This document shows, one piece after another, positions 47,655 through 56,249 of a DNA stretch of 64,000 bases. The stretch comes from JAOUEA01 sp963821935. GTDB lineage: Bacteria > Actinomycetota > UBA4738 > HRBIN12. Location: NCBI GenBank assembly GCA_963821935.1, contig CAWGFM010000004.1, forward strand, positions 310,001 to 374,000, given 5' to 3'. Within the stretch, counting starts at the first letter, position 1, and every line of letters starts with the position of its first letter. Below the pieces are notes generated by a model that searched no databases, had not been told where the DNA came from, and worked only from the letters and a program-made list of their open reading frames with translations. A program made the position numbers and the translations under genes.

Positions 47655-48962
47655 ATGGACACGACCGGCAAGCGCCTTCGGCTGCTCTATCCCGACATCC
47701 ACGGGCTGGAGCGAGGCAAGTACCTGTTCGGCAGTGTCGCGGAGTCAGGACACGCGGCGTTCTGCATCGGGGTCTACCCGCTCACGCACGATCGCGAGAT
47801 CCTGGAGGTGCCCAACACCCAGTTCGACATCGGGCTGCCCGACATCGACGTGCACCTGGACCGGGACTCGCTCCGTCACTCCTGGGAGCCGGAGACCGTG
47901 ATCGGCATCGGCGACGCAACGCGCGGCGGCGAACCGGTGCCGATCGACCCTCGCCGCGTCTTGCGCGAAGCCGTCGAGGCGTGGCGCGCACTGGGGCTGG
48001 AGCCGCAGATCAGCTTCGAGCTCGAGTTCTACCTGATGGAGCACGACGGTGGTGCCGGCTGGCGCCCCATCTCGCTCCCGGGTCACCGGGTCTACGGGAC
48101 CGGGACCGCCGTCGACCCGAGCGGGTGCGTCGACGCGATGGTCACGACGGCGCTCGCCTGCGGATTCAACGTGGAGACCTGGAACAGCGAGTACGACGAG
48201 GCGGCCTTCGAGGTCAACATCCGCTACGACGACGCGCTCAGGGCCGCCGACGACGCCTTCATCTTCCGGCTGTTGATCCGCGAGATCGCCGAGCACCACG
48301 GCAAACTGGCGACCTTCCTGGGCAGGCCGTTGAACGACCGGGGCGGCAGCGGCATGCACGTCAACTTCAGCTTCCGTCGTGACGATGGCTCGAACGCGTT
48401 CCACGACCCGAACGACCCCGAGGGGTTGTCCGACCTGGCGCGCCAGTGCGCAGCGGGCGTGCTCGAGCACCACGCCGGTATGGCGGCGATCATGGCGCCG
48501 CACGTCAACGCCTACAAGCGGCTGCAGCCCGACATGCTCAACGGCTACTGGGCCAACTGGGGACACGACGACCGCAGCGTCACCGTCCGCGTGCCGCCGG
48601 CCAGGGGCGAGGCGACCAGGCTGGAGCAACGCACCGCCGACGCTGCCGCCAACCCGTACCTGGTGGGCGCCGCGGTGTTGCACGCCGCGCGATTCGGCGT
48701 CGAGGACCAGATGGAGCTGAAGCCCCCGCAGCCGATCGGCGGAGACCCCGATACCGACGTGGGCATCCCGGCGAACCTGTCCGCGGCGCTGGACGCACTG
48801 AACGGGGATGAACGACTGGTGGCAGCGATGGGTCCCGAGCTGATCGAGGCCTTCACGATCTTGAAGCGCGGCGAGTGGGACCGGTACATGGGCGCCTCAA
48901 ACGACACCGACACCACCGAGGTCACCGACTGGGAGCTGCGGTACTACCTGCCGTTCCACTGA
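47655..48962 (+). CDS. glutamine synthetase-family gamma-glutamylamine ligase (copy 1)
   Basis: A 435-residue GS-fold protein. ATP/metal-site motifs: ISFELEFYLMEHDGG, DEAAFEVNIRYDDALRAADD, GGSGMHVNFSFR, NAYKRLQPDMLNGYWANWGH and LEQRTADAAANPYLVGAA. The N-terminal beta-grasp is shorter than in GlnA, and the ammonia-binding flap residues differ, as in PuuA/FluG-type ligases that join glutamate to an amine. Expected reaction: ATP + glutamate + amine to gamma-glutamylamide. The amine is unknown. It leads a tight operon, with the SDR gene 13 nt downstream. Confidence 0.88.
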   Translation: MDTTGKRLRLLYPDIHGLERGKYLFGSVAESGHAAFCIGVYPLTHDREILEVPNTQFDIGLPDIDVHLDRDSLRHSWEPETVIGIGDATRGGEPVPIDPRRVLREAVEAWRALGLEPQISFELEFYLMEHDGGAGWRPISLPGHRVYGTGTAVDPSGCVDAMVTTALACGFNVETWNSEYDEAAFEVNIRYDDALRAADDAFIFRLLIREIAEHHGKLATFLGRPLNDRGGSGMHVNFSFRRDDGSNAFHDPNDPEGLSDLARQCAAGVLEHHAGMAAIMAPHVNAYKRLQPDMLNGYWANWGHDDRSVTVRVPPARGEATRLEQRTADAAANPYLVGAAVLHAARFGVEDQMELKPPQPIGGDPDTDVGIPANLSAALDALNGDERLVAAMGPELIEAFTILKRGEWDRYMGASNDTDTTEVTDWELRYYLPFH

Positions 48963-48975
48963 GGGAGAGGGTTGG

Positions 48976-49782
48976 ATGCGACTCGACGGCAAGGTCGCGA
49001 TCGTCAGCGGTGGTGGCTCCGGCATCGGGGCCGCCATCGCGCGGTTGTTCGCGGCCGAAGGAGCCAAGGTGGCCGTCACCGGCCGGCGCCCCGAGCGGAT
49101 CGAGGCCGTGGCGGCCGGATTCGACGGGCTCGCGCTGGCGAGCGATGCCAGCGATCCTGCGGCGGCGGCGAACGCCGTCGACCAGACCGTGCGCGCATAC
49201 GGCAGCCTCGACGTGGTGGTCGCCAATGCCGGGGTCGGCTTCGGTGGCACAGCGGGCGACGTGAGCGACGAGACCTGGCGCACCACGATCGACATCAACC
49301 TGTCCGGTGCCCTCTTCCTGATCCGCGCCGCGATGCCGCACCTGGAAGCTCGAGGGAGCGGCTCGATCGTGTTGGTCTCGTCGGTCTCCGGTTTCGTCTC
49401 CTCGACGTCGAGCGCCGCGTACGTGGCATCGAAGGCCGCCATGATCGGTCTGGCGAAGTCGATCGCGGTGGATGGAGGGCCGCTGGGCGTGCGCGCGAAC
49501 GCGTTGTGTCCGGGCTGGGTTCGTACCCCCATGGGTGACGAGGCGATGGACGAGCTGGCGACCGATCGTGGCATCTCCCGTGATGAGGCCTATCGCTGGT
49601 CGAACCAGCTGGTCCCACTTCGGCGAGCTGCAGAGCCGGATGAGATCGCGCGTTGCGCCCTGTTCCTGGCCAGCGACGAGTCCTCGTACGTGACGGGCAC
49701 GACGCTGCTGGCCGATGGGGGCGGGACCGCGGTCGACGTGGCCTCGGTCGCCTTCGATGCGCTTGCGGGCGAAGAGCGATGA
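48976..49782 (+). CDS. short-chain dehydrogenase/reductase (copy 1)
   Basis: A 268-residue classical SDR: cofactor motif AIVSGGGSGIGAAIARLFAA, NAGVGFGG, the catalytic Ser in VLVSSVSGF and Tyr-x-x-x-Lys in AAYVASKAAM, and C-terminal SYVTGTTLLADGGGT. An Arg after the second strand (TGRRPER) favours NADP(H). AGGGAGAGGG precedes the ATG. It overlaps the next SDR gene by 4 nt (ATGA). The substrate is probably an alcohol or carbonyl derived from the glutamylated compound, by context. Confidence 0.92.
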   Translation: MRLDGKVAIVSGGGSGIGAAIARLFAAEGAKVAVTGRRPERIEAVAAGFDGLALASDASDPAAAANAVDQTVRAYGSLDVVVANAGVGFGGTAGDVSDETWRTTIDINLSGALFLIRAAMPHLEARGSGSIVLVSSVSGFVSSTSSAAYVASKAAMIGLAKSIAVDGGPLGVRANALCPGWVRTPMGDEAMDELATDRGISRDEAYRWSNQLVPLRRAAEPDEIARCALFLASDESSYVTGTTLLADGGGTAVDVASVAFDALAGEER

Positions 49783-50549
49783 GCTTCGATCACGTTGGGC
49801 GGACGGCGTTCGTCACCGGCGGGGGCTCCGGGATCGGACGGGCCGTCGCCATGCGGCTCGCCGGTGAGGGGGCCTCGGTGGCCGTGGCGGACGTCCGACT
49901 CGAGGCCGCCGCCGATACGGTGGCCTCGATCGAGGACGCAGGAGGGCGAGGGGTCGCCATCGGGTTGGACGTGCGGGTTCCGTCCGATGCCGAGGCCGCC
50001 CGCGACGCCGTGACCGAGGTGTTCGGCTCGGTGCACTACCTCGTGAACAACGCCGGCCTGGTGCGCATGTCGGTCCTGGACGACCTCGAGGAGGACGAGT
50101 GGGACCTGGTCCTGGACACCAACCTCAAGGGTATGTACGTCGTCACCCGCGCGCTGGCACCCGCCATCGACGCGGCGGGAGGTGGCGCCATCGTCAACAT
50201 GTCGACGATCGAATCGGAGGTGGTCGTGTCGTCGGCAGGCCACCCCCAGGTGCACTACAACGCCTCGAAGGGCGGCGTGAAGATGCTCACGAAGGCGATG
50301 GCGGTGGAGCTGGCCACGCGGCACATCCGCGTGAACGCCGTGGCACCCGGCCCGATCGCGACGTCGTTCATCCCCGGCGGCGACCTCCGATCGGCCGAGG
50401 CCTGGGCCTTCATGTCGCAGCGGTTGCTCGTTGACCGGGTGGGCGAACCCGACGACGTCGCCGCCGCGGTGTCGTTCCTGCTGTCCGACGACGCCTCGTT
50501 CATCACCGGCGCCCAGCTGCCGGTCGACGGCGGCTGGTTGACCCGATGA
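49779..50549 (+). CDS. short-chain dehydrogenase/reductase (copy 2)
   Basis: A 256-residue classical SDR: TAFVTGGGSGIGRAVAMRLA, Asp at the end of strand 2 (VAVADVRLE, favouring NAD(H)), NNAGLVRMSV, Ser in IVNMSTIESEV, the YNASK catalytic pair and SFITGAQLPVDGGWLTR at the end. The opposite cofactor preference from its upstream neighbour suggests different steps, not redundancy. The start overlaps the previous stop (ATGA), and its own stop overlaps the next start (ATGA). Confidence 0.92.
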   Translation: MSFDHVGRTAFVTGGGSGIGRAVAMRLAGEGASVAVADVRLEAAADTVASIEDAGGRGVAIGLDVRVPSDAEAARDAVTEVFGSVHYLVNNAGLVRMSVLDDLEEDEWDLVLDTNLKGMYVVTRALAPAIDAAGGGAIVNMSTIESEVVVSSAGHPQVHYNASKGGVKMLTKAMAVELATRHIRVNAVAPGPIATSFIPGGDLRSAEAWAFMSQRLLVDRVGEPDDVAAAVSFLLSDDASFITGAQLPVDGGWLTR

Positions 50550-51919
50550 CGTCGCCCGAGACCACGGCGCCGCTCCGCACCGATGAGCTCGACGACGCCG
50601 GGATCCGCACCGTGATCGTGACGTCGGCCGACGTGACCGGACGGTTGGTGGGCAAGCGGTTCCCGGTCGCCGTCTTCCGTTCTCTCGTCGATGACGGTGT
50701 GCCGCTCAGCTCGTGCGTGCTGGGATGGGACGTCGATCAGTGGCCAGGTCCCGACCAGGCGTACACGGGCCACCACACCGGCTGGCATGACGTGCGACTG
50801 GTGCCCGACCTGGCAACGTTGCGCCCGGCCGCCTGGCTCGACGCCACCGCCATCTGCATCGCCGACTTCGTCGAGATGGGACGAGACGAGCTCGTGGCAG
50901 TCGCGCCCCGCACGGTGCTGCGACGCCAGGTGGAGCGGTTCGCGGGCGACGGGCAGCGACCGCAGGTGGCGAGCGAGCTGGAGTTCTCGCTCTACCGGGG
51001 CACGTACGACGAGGGCCGCACCAACGGCTACGAAACGCTCGTGCCGACCACGCTGGCGCGCGCCGACTACACGGTGCAGGCCGGTGATCACCACGAAGCC
51101 TTCTTCTCCCACGCGCGCGACGCGCTCGTCGATTCCCACCTCGGCCCCTGGACGAGTCAGGTGGAATGGGGACTCGGCCAGTGGGAGATCAACCTGGAAC
51201 ACCAGCCGGCCCTGGAGATGGCCGACCGGCACATCCTGTTCAAGCTCGCCATGCGCGACCTCGCGGCGGCGCACGGCATGGCGGCGACGTTCATGGCCAA
51301 ACCGTTCCCCGACACGACGGGTTCTTCGTGTCACCTGCACATGTCGCTCGTGGACGACGAAGGGGCGAACGTGTTCGGCGCCGATGACGCGTCGGATGAG
51401 CTGGCCGAGCCCCTGCTCGCAGCGGTGGGTGGTGTGCTCTCGCACGCGAACGACCTGATGCTCTGGTACGCGCCGACGGTCAACTCGTACCGTCGCATCA
51501 CGGGCGGAGAGTTCTCCGGCAACGGTCTGAGCTGGGGCTACGACAGCCGCATGGTCTCCTGTCGGGTGCTTGCCGACGATGCGGACTCGAGCCGGCTCGA
51601 ATGGCGGGTCCCCGGCGCCGACGTCAACCCCTACCTCGCGATCGCCGGCGTGCTCGCCTCGGTCACCGATGGCATCGCCGCCGGCACCGACCCCGGCGAG
51701 CCCCTCGTGGGCGAGGACTGGGTCAAGGAGGTGCCCGCGTTGCCGGCCCATCTGGGCGAGGCGACCGCCGCCTTCCGCGACAGCGCTTGGACCGCCGAGA
51801 CCTTCGGACCCGACGTCGTCGCGCACTACGCAGAAGCGGGCCGATGGGAGTGGGAGCGCTTCCTCGCCGCCGACGTGGTCACCGAGTGGGAGCGTCGGCG
51901 CTACTTCGAGGTGATCTGA
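50546..51919 (+). CDS. glutamine synthetase-family gamma-glutamylamine ligase (copy 2)
   Basis: A 457-residue GS-fold protein, divergent from copy 1: VASELEFSLYRG, VEWGLGQWEINLEHQPALE, SSCHLHMSLVDDEG, NSYRRITGGEFSGNG and SSRLEWRVPGADVNPYLAIAG. The glutamate- and ATP-binding positions are kept, and an Arg in the SCRVL strand replaces the usual R-IP segment. It probably ligates glutamate to a second amine or another site. Overlap with the upstream SDR indicates stoichiometric coexpression. Confidence 0.88.
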   Translation: MTSPETTAPLRTDELDDAGIRTVIVTSADVTGRLVGKRFPVAVFRSLVDDGVPLSSCVLGWDVDQWPGPDQAYTGHHTGWHDVRLVPDLATLRPAAWLDATAICIADFVEMGRDELVAVAPRTVLRRQVERFAGDGQRPQVASELEFSLYRGTYDEGRTNGYETLVPTTLARADYTVQAGDHHEAFFSHARDALVDSHLGPWTSQVEWGLGQWEINLEHQPALEMADRHILFKLAMRDLAAAHGMAATFMAKPFPDTTGSSCHLHMSLVDDEGANVFGADDASDELAEPLLAAVGGVLSHANDLMLWYAPTVNSYRRITGGEFSGNGLSWGYDSRMVSCRVLADDADSSRLEWRVPGADVNPYLAIAGVLASVTDGIAAGTDPGEPLVGEDWVKEVPALPAHLGEATAAFRDSAWTAETFGPDVVAHYAEAGRWEWERFLAADVVTEWERRRYFEVI

Positions 51920-52031
51920 CGCCGGCGCCCGCGATCGCTTCGCCCTGCGTTGTCCGGGTATATCGTTCGGGTGCAAAATAGTTTCGAAGGATCCCGCAGG
52001 AGGATCTGCCGCGGGGCGGAGGCGACACGAC

Positions 52032-53279
52032 ATGGGTGAGGCGCTCGGCGAGATCGATCTGGTGGACCCGGATAGTTACGTGGAACGGGTTCCGTTCGAA
52101 TGGTTCGACCACCTGCGCCACGAGCACCCCGTGATCTGGCATCCGGAGCCCGCTCCCAACACCGGCTTCTGGGCCGTCACGCGATACGACGACCTTACCG
52201 CCATCCACATGGACTGGGAGACCTACTCCAGCGAGCTGGGCGCCGTGTCGCTGGAAGAGCTGGACGACGAGCAACTCACCGTCCGCAAGTCGATGCTCGA
52301 AACCGACCCGCCGCGACACACCGAGCTGCGCAAGATCTGCTCCAAGCGGTTCAGCGCTCGCGGCGTCGGCAAATACGAGGACTGGATCCGAGACGTCGCC
52401 CGCAGCGTTCTCGACGACGCGCTTCCGCAGGGCGAGTTCGACTTCGTCTCCCAGGTCAGCCGGGACCTACCGATCCGGTTCTTGTGCTCGATCTTCACGG
52501 TGCCGCAAGAGGACGCACCCAAGCTCATCGCGTGGGGCGACAACATGATCGCCAACCAGGATCCCGACCTGTCGGCGGCCGTCATCGACCAGGTGGACAC
52601 CGAGGCATACCGGCTCTTCCCGTTCCGTTCCCCAACGGCGCTCGACGTGTTCGCCTATGCCGACGCCCAGCGCGACCAGCGGCTCGCCGAGCCCACCGAC
52701 GATGTCCTGCAGGCCCTCACGATCGCCCAATCGGAAGGCGTGCTCACCGAGGCCGAGTTCCACAACTACTTCGGCGTGATCATGATCGCCGGCAACGAGA
52801 CCACCCGGCACACGATCACGCACGGCATGTTGGCGCTCATGGACCATCCGGAACAGCTCCAGCTGCTGCGCGACCAACCCGAGCTCATCCCCAAGGCCAC
52901 GGAGGAGATCCTTCGGTGGGCCTCACCGGTGATGCACTTCCGGCGCACCGCGACCCGGGACGTCGAGCTCCGTGGCCAGCAGATCAGGCAGGGCGACAAG
53001 GTCGTCACCTGGTACACCAGCGCCAACCGCGACGAGTCGATGTTCGCCGACCCGTACACCTTCGACGTGACCCGCACGCCGAACGAGCACGTGACGTTCG
53101 GGCCCGGCGGGCCGCACTTCTGCCTCGGTGCACACCTCGCACGGTTGGAAACGAGGATCCTGTTCCAGGAACTGATCCCCCGCCTCGACACGATCGAGCT
53201 GACCGGTCCCGTCGAGCGGATCCGGTCGAACTTCGTCAACGGCATCAAGCGCATGCCCGTCCGCGTCACGACGCGCTGA
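52032..53279 (+). CDS. cytochrome P450 (CYP125/142/124-like)
   Basis: A 415-residue soluble P450 with a canonical I-helix MIAGNETTRHTITHGML, ExxR in TEEILRWASPVMHFRRTA, and heme loop FGPGGPHFCLGAHLARLE. LETDPPRHTELRKICSKRF in the C-helix region and the start GEIDLVDPDSYVERVPFEWF resemble the actinobacterial CYP125/CYP142/CYP124 group that hydroxylates methyl-branched or sterol side chains. The true substrate is unknown. GGAGGCG precedes the ATG. A 112-nt gap with an A/T-rich pocket (51959-51983) may hold an extra promoter. Confidence 0.93.
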   Translation: MGEALGEIDLVDPDSYVERVPFEWFDHLRHEHPVIWHPEPAPNTGFWAVTRYDDLTAIHMDWETYSSELGAVSLEELDDEQLTVRKSMLETDPPRHTELRKICSKRFSARGVGKYEDWIRDVARSVLDDALPQGEFDFVSQVSRDLPIRFLCSIFTVPQEDAPKLIAWGDNMIANQDPDLSAAVIDQVDTEAYRLFPFRSPTALDVFAYADAQRDQRLAEPTDDVLQALTIAQSEGVLTEAEFHNYFGVIMIAGNETTRHTITHGMLALMDHPEQLQLLRDQPELIPKATEEILRWASPVMHFRRTATRDVELRGQQIRQGDKVVTWYTSANRDESMFADPYTFDVTRTPNEHVTFGPGGPHFCLGAHLARLETRILFQELIPRLDTIELTGPVERIRSNFVNGIKRMPVRVTTR

Positions 53280-53293
53280 GCGGATCCGCGCTC

Positions 53294-54239
53294 GTGACTC
53301 CCCCTCGACTGGTCCTGATCCTCAGCGAGAACCACACGTTGGTGCCGCCGCGAGATCTCATGGGGCTGGTTCGTATGGCGCAGACGGCCGAAGACACCGG
53401 GTTCGACGGGGTCATGGTGAGCGAGCACGTGGTGCTGGGCACCGGCGCGGATGCCGACGGCGTGCCGGCGAACGCACGCGACTACGCACTGCCGGGCAAC
53501 CAGGATCCGTCGACACCGTGGCCCTCGTCCATGGTGCTCTTGGCGGCCGTAGCGGCTGCGACGACCCGGGTCCGGCTGGTGGCGAGCGCCGTGATCCCTC
53601 CCCTTCGCCATCCGTTGCTCATCGCGAAGGATCTCGCGACGCTCGACCTGTTGTCGGGGGGACGCCTGGTCGTGCAGCCCACGGTCAGCTGGTCACCGCG
53701 CCGAGTACGAGGCGCTGGGGGTGCCCTTCACCGAGCGCGGCGCCCGCCTCGACGAGCACCTCGAAGCCTGGCGATCGTTGTGGAGTCCCGGCCCGGCCTC
53801 CTTCGAGGGCCGCTTCTACCGATTCGAGGACACGTGGTTGGAGCCGAAGCCGTTCCGCGCGAACGGTCCCCGCCTGTGGTTCGGAGGACAGACGGTGCAC
53901 GATCGGCTCCTGACCCGGCTCACGCGGTACGGCCACGGGTTCAACCCCCTCGGCCGGCCGAGCGAGCACGACATGGAACGGCTCGCGGCCGCCATGCGTC
54001 AGGCAGGACGCGCCATGGACGAGCTGGAGCTGGTGGGCGGCACCCGCGGACGATTCCTCCGTCCCGACGCGGTTGCCGACCTGGACGAAGCGTTGGACGC
54101 GATCCCCGAACAGATCGAGCGTGGGTTCGGCACGATCTGCATCAAACCCAGCCAGTTCATCGATGACCTAGCCGAGATCGGCGATCTCTGCGAGCGGATC
54201 GTGGAACGCGCCACCGGCTTCTCGTCTGCCGCAGACTAA
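53294..54239 (+). pseudogene. LLM-class (F420/FMN-dependent) oxidoreductase, one frameshift
   Basis: From the GTG at 53294: LVRMAQTAEDTGFDGVMVSE, TRVRLVASAVIPPLRHPLLI and AKDLATLDLLSGGRLVVQP are signatures of luciferase-like F420-dependent oxidoreductases. After an extra T near 53693 the homologous frame continues as VPFTERGARLDEHLEAWRSL and KPFRANGPRLWFGGQTVHDR to the stop at 54237. The reconstructed length of about 315 residues is normal. It follows the P450 after 14 nt and overlaps the MarR gene tail to tail by 4 nt. A sequencing indel is quite possible, because the rest is well preserved. Confidence 0.82.
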
Positions 54240-54790
54240 GGCCCGACGGCCGTTTCCTCCTGGTCCGGACCGGCCACCGATCGCAGCAACGATCGGAGCA
54301 TGGCCGCCAGGCTCTCTTGCTGCGCCTGCGACAGATGCGCCGCGACGGCCGACTCCTCCGAGTTGAACTTGGGGAACAGCGACTCGATGGTCGAGCGTCC
54401 AGCCGCAGTCAACTCTACGATGACCATGCGCCCGTCCTTCGCGTCTTTGCGCCGGGTGACGTAGCCACGAGCCTCCAGCGTGGTCATGACCCCGGTCGCG
54501 GTGGGCCGGCTGATGCCCACGGCCGCGGCGAACTCGCGCGCCTCCATCTCGCCCCACACCCACAGCACCCACATGCCCACGAACGACGTCCAGGACAACC
54601 GGTCCGCCGCGAGCACCTGCGACTCCATGTGCCGGCGGATCGCGGTGGAGCTCCGGAACAGGTTCGAGATGGCCCACATCGCTCGGAAGTCCAGCGGCAG
54701 GTGTCCCAACGCGTCGAGGACCTTGCGTTCGGCCGGCAGCAACCCATCGTCGCCGGGGAGGTGACGTTCGCCCGGGGGGCTGTCGCTCAC
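54236..54790 (-). CDS. MarR-family transcriptional regulator
   Basis: A 184-residue protein with a winged helix: MEAREFAAAVGISRPTATGV (recognition helix), MTTLEARGYVTRRKDAKDGR (wing with the conserved D-x-R) and VIVELTAAGRSTIE. MarR proteins are often controlled by phenolic ligands, and HpaR, the repressor of homoprotocatechuate operons, belongs to this family. Here it is the last gene of the operon with the HpaD/HpaE-type enzymes, so feedback control of that operon is a sound guess. The start overlaps the decarboxylase stop (ATGA). Confidence 0.9.
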   Translation of the reverse strand: MSDSPPGERHLPGDDGLLPAERKVLDALGHLPLDFRAMWAISNLFRSSTAIRRHMESQVLAADRLSWTSFVGMWVLWVWGEMEAREFAAAVGISRPTATGVMTTLEARGYVTRRKDAKDGRMVIVELTAAGRSTIESLFPKFNSEESAVAAHLSQAQQESLAAMLRSLLRSVAGPDQEETAVGP

Positions 54791-56218
54791 GCTGCACTCC
54801 CGCTGCTCGCGAGCCGCTCCCCCAGCTCACGCGCGACGTCGAGGAGCGCCAACACGTCCTCCTCGGTGGTGCGGAAGTTGACGAAGCAGGGCCGCAACCA
54901 GACCTCGTCGTCGATCAACGCCGAGGCAAGATACACCCGCCCATCGGCTTGGAGGGCGTGCGCCAAGGCCAGGTTGTGCGCGTTGAGGTCGGCCACATCG
55001 GGCGGTGCATGACGCAGCGGCACGATCGACAGCTGCGGCGGGGCATCCATGACCTCGAAGTCTTCGCTGGCCTGCGCATGTCGGTAGAGCAGCTCCGCCT
55101 CGGCAAGGTTGCGCTCGATCGCGTCGCGGAACTGAGCGGCTCCGTGAGCTCGGAACGCGAGCCACAGCTTCAGCGCGCGGAACGGGCGCGAGTACTCCAA
55201 TGTGATGTCGGCCGCATGCAGCTCGTGCCGCTGATGCGGCAGGTAGCCCTGCTCATGCGCGAAGGCGCCCGCGAGCGCGTCGGCATCACGCACCAGGACC
55301 AGTCCGCACGCCTTGGGGAGGTACAGCCACTTGTGTCCGTCGATCGAGCACGAATCGGCACGCGTCAGCCCCATGAAGTCGGCCGAGCGCGAGCTCGTGG
55401 AAGCCGCGGGGAGACCGTAGGCACCGTCGACGTGCAGCCAGACGCGGCGAGGCTCGCACACGTCGGCGATGGCATCGATCCGATCGATCGCGCCGGTCAG
55501 CGTCGTGCCCGCGGTCGCCACGACCGCCACCGGCGTGACCCCGGCAGCCAGGTCCTGGTCGATGCGCCCGTGCCAGCGCATCGGGCTGCAGTCGCCGCAG
55601 CCCGTCGAGCGGGATCGCGCGCAGGTTGTCGGAGCCGATCCCGAGCAGTTCCACCGCCCGCGTCACGGAGTAGTGCACCTCGGTCGAGCAGTAGATGGCC
55701 ATCCGTGTCCCCGCAAGACCCGCATGACGCGAACCCGGCACCGCTCGCTCCCGAGCGGCCGCGAGCGCACTCACGTTGCTGATGGTTCCCCCGCTCGTGA
55801 ACGCTCCCCCCGCGGCCGGGAAGCCCACGAACTCGGCGGCCCACCGCACCGCCTGGTCCTCCACCTGCGTGGCGGCGCGCGCATCGACCGCCAGGTTGAT
55901 GTCGTAGGTATGGGCCAACACGTCTGCGAGGGCGCCGATCTCCAGCCCGCTCGACCCGATGAACGCGAAGTAGCGCGGCCGAGCCTGGGCGATCGATTCG
56001 TCCAGGATGCGGGCCGCGTCGTCGAGCGCCTCGTGGACCGACGTCGGGTCGCGCGGCAACGAGGCTTCGAGCAGTCGCAACACCCGCTCGTCGAGCGGAG
56101 GTTCCTCAGGCCGGAACCGGTCGAAGCTTCGCCAGGCCTCGGCCACCAGGCGCGCCGCGTGCTGGAGCGCCTCCTCGCGAGGCGCATCCAGCCGCAGCGT
56201 CCGTTCCTCGTCCGTCAT
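54787..56218 (-). pseudogene. PLP-dependent aromatic-L-amino-acid decarboxylase family protein, one frameshift
   Basis: The N-terminal part from the ATG at 56218 reads DESIAQARPRYFAFIGSSGL, GAFTSGGTISNVSALAAARE and YCSTEVHYSVTRAVELLGIG. Homology shifts frame near 55580 and continues with VAVVATAGTTLTGAIDRIDA, WLHVDGAYGLPAA (Asp that pairs with PLP) and the PLP lysine in CSIDGHKWLYLPKACG. It is a group II decarboxylase of about 475 residues that acts on aromatic amino acids or related compounds. Adjacent genes (APC permease, ring-cleavage dioxygenase) support an aromatic substrate. A single indel could be an assembly error. Confidence 0.85.
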
Positions 56219-56249
56219 GACTCCTTGCAGGGGAAGGTGCGCTTCCCGG

